Below are positions 32,989 to 35,472 of a stretch of 35,472 nucleotides of DNA, piece by piece. The number at the start of each line of letters is the position of its first letter. The first letter of the stretch is position 1. The position numbers and the translations under genes were made by a program. The notes under the pieces are model-generated. The model had not been told where the DNA came from, ran no database searches, and worked only from the letters and a program-made list of their open reading frames with translations. The stretch spans positions 1 to 35,472 of the forward strand of contig CANKLS010000006.1 of the NCBI GenBank assembly GCA_947483645.1. Reading direction: 5' to 3'. Origin of the DNA: Bradymonadales bacterium. Its GTDB lineage: Bacteria; Myxococcota; Bradymonadia; REDH01.

Positions 32989-35472
32989 TCACGGCGTCGG
33001 AACGGGGATGCTGAAAAGTACGGCGCGGCGATCGCGCTGCACCGTAACCCGCAATGTAGTGGTGCCGAGCCCGTCGAGCCACAAGAGGCGATCGCGTGGC
33101 GTAAGCCCGCGGCCCGCGGCGGCGGTCCCGGGAGCGATTGCCTCCACGAGCGCGGCGCGGCCGTCGCAGACCAGCGCGAGGCCGGCTTCGCGGAAGGCCG
33201 CGCGGACCTCTTCCGCCTCGGCGCCGCAGATGGGGCTGCCGAGGGCGAGCCGCGCCGGTTTGGCCTCGCGACCAAGCGTGAGCGATGCGCTGCCGGAGCC
33301 CCAGGCGACGTGCGCTGCCTCGATGTTCACAGCTTCGCCGTCGGTCCCCTGCAGCAACGCAACGCCCTTAGCATCGCTCACCACCCAGGGCCCTGCGACC
33401 GCGCCGGCCCGACGCACAAAGGCGCCTGCGACAGGCGCACCCTGCGGGTCTACCACGATGACGCTGCCCTCCCGCTCCGACCGCATCGCCGGACAGACCT
33501 TCTCCACCCGTTGCTCAGCCGAAAGTGCCACGCGGAGGCTCGCAGGCGCCTTGCCAGAGGCCGCGCAGGTCACCGTATAGTCGCCCGGCGGAAGTGCCGC
33601 GAAGCGCATCCGTTTCCACGGTTCGATGGCCCCCTTCGGAAGTGTGTAGAGCGCAGCAGGAAAGGCAGGCGACAGCGCCAACGACACCTCCACCGCCATC
33701 CCTTCCGCAGCCATCTCCAGCTCAGCACCTCGTCCGAACCGGTAGTCAGCGGGCTCGCCAAAACCAGCCACCAGCACCGACAGCGGCGGCACCTCTGCCA
33801 GCGCCGCCAGCAGCCTGTCGGGCTCGGCGCGGCAGGGCTCGGTCTCGAACCAGCCATCGTCGCCCACCTCTGCCGAACAGACGGGCTGCTCGCCACTGCC
33901 GCGGGTGAACCAGACCGTTGCCCCCACCGCAGCTTTGCCCCGCGGGAGATAGAGTCGGCCTCGCATCAGCCTGCCGGCATCGCGCAGCAAGACGAGGTGC
34001 TGGTCGTCGAGGCCCCGCTCCGGAAGCACGAACCGTGTCTTGAGCGGTTGGTAGTCGGGGTGGCTTACCGCAACCTCCACCTGCTCGGTCAGACCCTCGA
34101 AGAGGATGATGCCGTCGGCAGCCGTGACCCGCGGCGCGGGCGTCCACCAGGGCGGAAAGCCGGTACTGCGGACCACCACGCTCGCCCCCTCGATGGCGCC
34201 CTTCGCCTCATTCTCCACCCTGCCTCGGAGCGCGCGGCCAGGCCGAAGCACAAGGCGCACCCCAGATGTCGGAACATCGGCACGCAGCTGCAGCAGGCCG
34301 CTCAGGCCAGGCGACATCCCCTTCGACTCCGCGACCACGACCGCCTCGCCCTCGGGCAGCCCCGTGAGGATGAACGAGCCGTCGGCCCGAGACACGAAAT
34401 CGATTGTCGGCACCCAGAAGAAGGTCCCCTCGGGCCGAACCAGCGGGTGGATGTTGTCAAAGATGCTCTTGCGAACCTCCCAGACTGAGCCGGCCTTGTC
34501 GCGGACGATCGCATAGACGGCAGCGCCTCCAACGGGCACATCGGCGCCGTTCACGACGCGACCGGTAACGGTCCCGCCCTGGCTGAGCTCCACCTTGATG
34601 GCCATCTCAGGGGTGACCGCCAGCTCCTGCTGCCAGGGCAGATAACCGGGTGCCCGCACAGAGAGCGAGAACTGCTCTCCGACCGGTAGGTAGTCGAGCG
34701 TCGTGAGGCCCTGTTCGACCCCATCCGAGAGCGCCAGCACATGCATCGCATCCCGCGACACCGTCACGACGGCCATCTCGACCGGAGCGCCCGTGATTTT
34801 GTCGACGATGGTCACCGCGACGGCAGGAGCCGGCTCGACCTCGAGCTGCACCTCTACCTCGGAGGCAGAACCTTCGGCAACCGCCGGCACCGCCACGCTC
34901 TCAAAACCTGTTCCGCCGAGCGCGTCGGTGGCGATGAGCTCCACCGAGCCGACCCGCAGACCGCCGATGGAAAACAGGCCGGCGCTGTCGGTGAGCGCCT
35001 GCTGCTGCGGGAACATGCCGGCCTGGCCCGCATGCACAAAGATACCGGCGGCAGGCTGCCCGTCACGCGTGACCCGACCTCGAATGATGGAGCCGCCCTG
35101 CAGCGTCAGCAGGACCGGCTCTGGCTGACCGAGCAAGGCCGTCTCGAACCCCGGCCCGTAGCCGGCCAGTTCGGCCTGAACGACAACCGTCCCTGCGCCG
35201 CGCGAAACAACCCGAAACCGACCCTCCGCATCCGTCGTCACGCGCGGAGCAGCCCCGTTCGAGAGCACCGTCACGGTGACGCGCGCGCCAGGCGCGGGGC
35301 TGCCGTCGGGCAGCACGACCTGGCCCGTCACCATCCCCGAACCCTCCGCAATCACCTCGCCGACGCTGCCGGAGCCGGCGATCTGCGAAACCTCGGCGGT
35401 CTCGGGCGCGGGGCGCTGCGACTCTTCGATGCGCCAACGGGTGAACCAGGCCAGCGCGATACCGAGCAGTGC
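32989..35472 (-). CDS. Membrane-anchored carboxypeptidase-regulatory-like repeat protein with C-terminal PDZ-like domain, partial
   Basis: The open frame continues to the window edge without a stop, so the N-terminus lies outside; 827 residues are visible. A GTG at 35355 is an internal codon. The first visible residues (ALLGIALAWFTRWR) are the end of a TM or signal-anchor helix. Then come about seven carboxypeptidase-regulatory-like beta-sandwich units, each with the pattern G-x-V-x-x-x-x-G-x-P-x-x-G-A-x-V (VTGQVVLPDGSPAPGARVTV, IRGRVTRDGQPAAGIFV, VTGRVVNGADVPVGGAAVY, LRGRVENEAKGAIEGASV, MRGRLYLPRGKAAVGATVW). The last 85 residues look like a PDZ domain (VEAIAPGTAAAGRGLTPRDRLLWLDG). It is exported and anchored; a role in protein binding in the envelope is inferred. 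Confidence 0.82.
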   Translation of the reverse strand, partial: ALLGIALAWFTRWRIEESQRPAPETAEVSQIAGSGSVGEVIAEGSGMVTGQVVLPDGSPAPGARVTVTVLSNGAAPRVTTDAEGRFRVVSRGAGTVVVQAELAGYGPGFETALLGQPEPVLLTLQGGSIIRGRVTRDGQPAAGIFVHAGQAGMFPQQQALTDSAGLFSIGGLRVGSVELIATDALGGTGFESVAVPAVAEGSASEVEVQLEVEPAPAVAVTIVDKITGAPVEMAVVTVSRDAMHVLALSDGVEQGLTTLDYLPVGEQFSLSVRAPGYLPWQQELAVTPEMAIKVELSQGGTVTGRVVNGADVPVGGAAVYAIVRDKAGSVWEVRKSIFDNIHPLVRPEGTFFWVPTIDFVSRADGSFILTGLPEGEAVVVAESKGMSPGLSGLLQLRADVPTSGVRLVLRPGRALRGRVENEAKGAIEGASVVVRSTGFPPWWTPAPRVTAADGIILFEGLTEQVEVAVSHPDYQPLKTRFVLPERGLDDQHLVLLRDAGRLMRGRLYLPRGKAAVGATVWFTRGSGEQPVCSAEVGDDGWFETEPCRAEPDRLLAALAEVPPLSVLVAGFGEPADYRFGRGAELEMAAEGMAVEVSLALSPAFPAALYTLPKGAIEPWKRMRFAALPPGDYTVTCAASGKAPASLRVALSAEQRVEKVCPAMRSEREGSVIVVDPQGAPVAGAFVRRAGAVAGPWVVSDAKGVALLQGTDGEAVNIEAAHVAWGSGSASLTLGREAKPARLALGSPICGAEAEEVRAAFREAGLALVCDGRAALVEAIAPGTAAAGRGLTPRDRLLWLDGLGTTTLRVTVQRDRRAVLFSIPVPTP

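Overview
The window is GC-rich and dense with genes, and looks like a chromosomal segment of a myxobacterium-like (Myxococcota, perhaps Bradymonadia-like) bacterium. The reasons are four lipoproteins with Asp/Thr/Ser-rich linkers, a MopE-type Cys/Asp repeat protein with a C-type lectin end, a Ser/Thr kinase with an HRDISPHN catalytic loop and PEGA domains, a DUF507 protein, and a DnaK paralogue beside a J-domain/TPR protein. This taxonomic call is inference. I see no rRNA, tRNA, CRISPR array, insertion sequence or prophage. No stretch longer than about 190 bases lacks a gene. Many long ORFs lie antisense to real genes and are high-GC shadows.

Layout, left to right. 1-9471: an envelope lipoprotein region around the housekeeping gene alaS. 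It holds two minus-strand lipoproteins (one partial, one with TSP3 repeats and a vWA domain), then alaS and an alpha/beta-hydrolase lipoprotein on plus, then a convergent MopE/C-type-lectin lipoprotein. 7273-15300: five co-directional minus-strand genes. In transcription order they are a polytopic PDZ protein with a degenerate NtrC-type AAA+ domain, a small lipoprotein, a two-TM protein, a PEGA Ser/Thr kinase and the lectin lipoprotein. 15405-17111: a divergent MepA-like murein endopeptidase with a HEAT-like tail. 17125-20995: a minus-strand run of two polytopic membrane proteins (the first ResB-like in topology), engB, rimI and a DUF507 gene, several joined by overlaps. 21108-22918: coaE and an overlapping degenerate SDR on plus. 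22915-27321: a J-domain protein, a DnaK paralogue and a third protein that shares a short C-terminal domain with the N-terminus of the J protein. 27416-32983: cinA (N-terminal domain only), dprA, trmFO, xerC and argD, recalling the Firmicute dprA-topA-trmFO-xerC order without topA. 32989-35472: a large membrane-anchored protein of carboxypeptidase-regulatory-like repeats with a PDZ-like end, cut by the window edge.

The best candidates for something undescribed are: (1) the membrane PDZ protein whose sigma-54-activator-like ATPase lacks GAFTGA and the Walker B acidic pair, with a terminator-like hairpin upstream and a kinase and lipoproteins downstream; (2) the three-gene DnaK/J/accessory set with a shared small domain; (3) the SDR paralogue that has lost both the glycine-rich motif and the catalytic Tyr. 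Starts were chosen by lipobox or signal peptide placement, Shine-Dalgarno sites and ATGA/GTGA overlaps, and often differ from the longest ORF.
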